A stretch of 64,000 nucleotides of DNA from Carnobacterium divergens (GTDB lineage: Bacteria > Bacillota > Bacilli > Lactobacillales > Carnobacteriaceae). Within the stretch, counting starts at the first letter, position 1, and every line of letters begins with the position of its first letter. Shown here in pieces: positions 61,504 through 64,000 of the stretch. The stretch covers positions 2,638,443 to 2,702,442 of the forward strand of contig NZ_LT992558.1 of assembly GCF_900258435.1 (NCBI RefSeq), read 5' to 3'. The notes beneath the pieces were generated by a model. That model was given only the letters and a program-made list of their open reading frames with translations. It had not been told where the DNA came from and ran no database searches. The position numbers were made by a program, and so were the translations under genes.

Positions 61504-61962
61504 TTATTCCTCAAAAAAACCTTCATCTTCCAAATAGCCAACCGCAGCATCTCTAGTTTTAAAGATAGCCTCTAACGCCCCACTAGACATGATAATGGAC
61601 CACATGCCATTACGATATTCTAGCGTTAAATAATCGCCATGATCTTCCACCCAATTTTCTTGGTATCCTTCTTCATAACCATCAACCGTTTTCTTTAAAT
61701 ACTCAATCGCATCAGCTGTCATTTGACGAATCATTTCCGCATCTTCTTCTAAAACAGAAATGTAGCCTTTCATTGTATCTTCTTCTGGCAAATATCCCGC
61801 ATAAATAAAGGCATTTCCATTAGGATGTAAAAATTTGACTACTGTTGTTTTCGGAACAGCACTTTCTTCAAAATGGTAATTCAAACGTTTAAGAGAAACT
61901 TCGTGCATCGTTAATTCTTCAAATTCATCAAAAATCGCTTTTTTTTCAGCAAATGATAACAT
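61504..61962 (-). CDS. Unknown cytoplasmic protein (152 aa)
   Basis: No family is recognised. The protein is acidic and soluble with an alpha/beta pattern (VVKFLHPNGNAFIYAGYLP, ISVLEEDAEMIRQMTADAIEYLKK, LTLEYRNGMWSIIMSSG). It lies between the decarboxylase gene and tmk with its own terminator. Good ribosome site (AGAGGTTG). Confidence 0.85.
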   Translation of the reverse strand: MLSFAEKKAIFDEFEELTMHEVSLKRLNYHFEESAVPKTTVVKFLHPNGNAFIYAGYLPEEDTMKGYISVLEEDAEMIRQMTADAIEYLKKTVDGYEEGYQENWVEDHGDYLTLEYRNGMWSIIMSSGALEAIFKTRDAAVGYLEDEGFFEE

Positions 61963-62002
61963 AATTCAACCTCTTTCAATTCTGTAATTTTAATCTAATC
62001 TC

Positions 62003-63418
62003 CTAGTGAGAAAAAACCAGGATTTCATTCTGATTTTTCAATCCAACAATTCGATTAAACTGTGCCAATCCTGCTTTTAAAACAGCTAGCTGTTCTTGTT
62101 TAATTTCTTCTCCCTTTAAAATCAATGGAATCCCTGGTGGATAAGGAGTTACCGTAACTGCTGAAATACGTCCTATTGCTTGTTCTAAATCAACGAATTC
62201 AACAGCCTTCATCTTTTGCTGTTCATAAGATAACGCTAAAGTTGCCATTTGAGGGTATCTGACAATCGGTCGTTTTTTTTCTACCACTTCTCGGCTCTCA
62301 AACTGTTCAAGATCTACCTCTGGTAGCTGAATAGGTTGCTGCGCTTTCAACAACGGGAATGTCAATAAAATAAAAGATTCCGTTGACAGTTCTGGGAATA
62401 ATCCTTTTTCTTCAAAATAAATAGCTAACTCTTCTCCTAAATAGCCCGTTTTACGAATGTTCAATTTAAGCGGATCAGCTGTTTTCAGTACATCAAATCC
62501 AGCTTGTTCTAATTTATTTTCCCAAAAAGTCACATAGGCAAGCGTCTGCTTAAGATCATCCAATGTCCAATTAGCTAAAAAGTAACGTGCATACTCCAAA
62601 GACATCATCAACAAATACGATGGACTACTGGATTGAAGTATGTGTAAATAATGTTCTATTTCCCTTTGGAATTCTATGGAACTTCCTTTTCCAATATGCA
62701 AATAAGAGGCTTGCGTTAGTGCCGGCAACATTTTGTGTGCAGAATGAACCACTGCATCTGCTCCAAGTTCCAGTGCAGAAACTGGAAAAGGTGATCCTAA
62801 CGTAAAGTGAGCCCCGTGTGCTTCATCGACTAGCACCAAGCAATTATTTGCTTTTGCAAGTTCAATCAACTCTTTTAAAGGATAAATTTCGCCGTAGTAA
62901 GTTGGATACGTCATAACCAGCGCTTTAATTCCTGAATATTGTTTGAATACTGCCTTTAAAGCTGCCGGTTCAATCCCTGCTTTAATGGTGCCCTCCGCAT
63001 CACTAACTTGACCTAAAAACAAAGGAGTTGCCCCTGCCAATTCAACCCCATGAATAACGGACTGATGGGCATCACGCGTCATTAAAATAAGGTCATCTCG
63101 TTTCACAGATGCCATAATCATCGCTAAGTTTCCTACTGTTGAACCGTTAACCAAATAATAACTCTTCTCACTTTTATAAAAATCAGACAACAAGGTTTGA
63201 CTTGCTTCAATCACACCAGTTGGTTCATGCAGATAATCCAACCCACTTACTTCGGTTTGATCATACGCCAACAGCTGTTTAAATTCACTCATTTCATCTA
63301 GCCAATTTAAACCATTTTTATGTCCAGGAACATGAAATGAGTGTTTTTCCAATTTCTTGTGCTTTCTCAAAGCGTCAAAAAGAGGCCGTTGCTGTTGGTT
63401 AAGTTGTTCTTTCTCCAT
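62003..63418 (-). CDS. PLP-dependent Orn/Lys/Arg decarboxylase family (YaaO-like)
   Basis: 471 aa. HVPGHKNG near the N-terminus, VDEAHGAHF, and the PLP Lys in SAHKMLPAL, typical of the fold-I decarboxylase group. Shorter than the large acid-induced decarboxylases (about 700 aa), similar to YaaO. It probably decarboxylates arginine or lysine for polyamine synthesis; the substrate cannot be read. The position next to the tmk cluster matches Bacillus. Confidence 0.94.
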   Translation of the reverse strand: MEKEQLNQQQRPLFDALRKHKKLEKHSFHVPGHKNGLNWLDEMSEFKQLLAYDQTEVSGLDYLHEPTGVIEASQTLLSDFYKSEKSYYLVNGSTVGNLAMIMASVKRDDLILMTRDAHQSVIHGVELAGATPLFLGQVSDAEGTIKAGIEPAALKAVFKQYSGIKALVMTYPTYYGEIYPLKELIELAKANNCLVLVDEAHGAHFTLGSPFPVSALELGADAVVHSAHKMLPALTQASYLHIGKGSSIEFQREIEHYLHILQSSSPSYLLMMSLEYARYFLANWTLDDLKQTLAYVTFWENKLEQAGFDVLKTADPLKLNIRKTGYLGEELAIYFEEKGLFPELSTESFILLTFPLLKAQQPIQLPEVDLEQFESREVVEKKRPIVRYPQMATLALSYEQQKMKAVEFVDLEQAIGRISAVTVTPYPPGIPLILKGEEIKQEQLAVLKAGLAQFNRIVGLKNQNEILVFSH

Positions 63419-63444
63419 CGGCTACTGACCTCCTCTAATCAAAC

Positions 63445-63675
63445 CTATCTAATTTTTGTACTTTTAATTTTACGAATTCGTGCTTCTTTAAATAAATAGA
63501 AGTATTTAGCTTCAGCTAATTTCGTTTCTGCAAATAATAACCCATCTTTATCAAATACAGCCTCTTCAATTTCTTTCTTATTTTCCCATTGGTCTTTTGT
63601 ACGATACATCAAGTTTAAAAGGGCTTCATCGTATTCTTTACGCAATAATCCTTTTTTATTTTTCTTAAAAAACAT
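63445..63675 (-). CDS. YaaL-like protein (DUF2508)
   Basis: 76 aa, charged and helical. Patterns LRKEYDEALLNLMYRTKDQWENKK and FAETKLAEAKYFYLFKEARIR. It follows recR, as yaaL does in Bacillus. Function unknown. Confidence 0.88.
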   Translation of the reverse strand: MFFKKNKKGLLRKEYDEALLNLMYRTKDQWENKKEIEEAVFDKDGLLFAETKLAEAKYFYLFKEARIRKIKSTKIR

Positions 63676-63692
63676 TTTCGCTTCCCTCTTCC

Positions 63693-64000
63693 TTAAAGTT
63701 CTCTACGTCCTTCAACAGCTTTCAATAACGTAATTTCATCGGCATATTCAATATCACTACCTACAGATAATCCATGAGCTAAACGCGTCACCTTAATTCC
63801 TGCTGGCTTAATTAAACGTGATAAATACATCGCGGTTGCTTCGCCTTCTGCGGTTGCATTTGTAGCAATAATCACTTCATTGATTTCATCCGATTGAAGT
63901 CGTTTGATTAAACTTGGAATGTTGATATCTTCAGGACCAGTGCCTTCAATTGGGGACAATACGCCATGTAGGACATGATACAACCCATGATATTCACGCA
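63693..64000 (-). CDS. recR: Recombination protein RecR, C-terminal part (5' end outside window)
   Basis: The frame is open to the right edge (last visible codons read [12 protein letters not shown]). Toprim segment [24 protein letters not shown], then [29 protein letters not shown]. It works in RecFOR loading of RecA. Confidence 0.96.
   Translation of the reverse strand, partial: REYHGLYHVLHGVLSPIEGTGPEDINIPSLIKRLQSDEINEVIIATNATAEGEATAMYLSRLIKPAGIKVTRLAHGLSVGSDIEYADEITLLKAVEGRREL

Noticed and set aside
1..64000. tRNA, rRNA, CRISPR array, riboswitch, T-box or prophage
   Set aside because: No spaced direct-repeat array, conserved leader structure, tRNA cloverleaf or phage gene was recognised.

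Overview
The window is low-GC Firmicute DNA, most likely from a Lactobacillales genus close to Carnobacterium, Enterococcus or Vagococcus. This is inferred from AT-rich intergenic DNA, AGGAGG-type ribosome sites, WxL/DUF916 surface clusters, PTS and CcpA (cre) signals, and a recR-yaaL-decarboxylase-tmk-yaaQ-holB-yaaT-yabA-trmN6-rsmI order known from Bacillales and Lactobacillales. No tRNA, rRNA, CRISPR array, insertion sequence or prophage was seen.

Layout. 1-800 is the end of an ABC exporter gene. 864-9928 is WxL surface locus 1: a large WxL/MucBP protein, a small LPXTG protein, two WxL proteins, a DUF916/DUF3324 membrane protein, an Mga-like regulator, a small secreted Pro-rich protein and a 79-aa protein. 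A broken TipA-like MerR gene follows. 10870-31022 is mostly metabolism and transport: brnQ with a divergent LacI regulator, an amino-acid importer without its ATPase, a 2-hydroxyacid dehydrogenase, a DUF896 protein with a ring-cleaving dioxygenase, an APC permease, an ascorbate-type PTS with transaldolase and a PRD regulator, an FAD oxidoreductase, a TSUP exporter, a two-gene ABC transporter, an XRE/membrane-protein pair and a lipoprotein. 31382-35905 couples an AEC-type organic-acid carrier and a D-lactate-dehydrogenase-like enzyme to a convergent CitA/CitB-type two-component system. mscL, a YdeI-like gene, a secreted GH18 chitinase and a YhgE/Pip gene follow.

42056-51270 is WxL locus 2. It has the same component set as locus 1, but the regulator and secreted-protein pair lies divergently upstream instead of downstream. 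51337-64000 holds an MFS transporter, a GNAT protein and the replication/translation housekeeping cluster. Within that cluster, between trmN6 and yabA, sits an accessory block: a quinone oxidoreductase, a YwnB-like NAD(P)-binding protein, a YwnA-like Rrf2 regulator and a small protein.

The most notable feature is the pair of parallel WxL loci. Each carries a large MucBP/WxL protein, an LPXTG anchor, two WxL proteins, a membrane DUF916 protein, a short cytosolic protein, an Mga-like regulator, and a paralogous small secreted protein encoded right after the regulator. In locus 2 the LPXTG gene has lost its stop codon and reads in frame into the next WxL gene. A perfect 48-bp palindrome separates locus 2 from its divergent regulator. 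All functions are assigned by reading motifs in the sequence; no database search was run.
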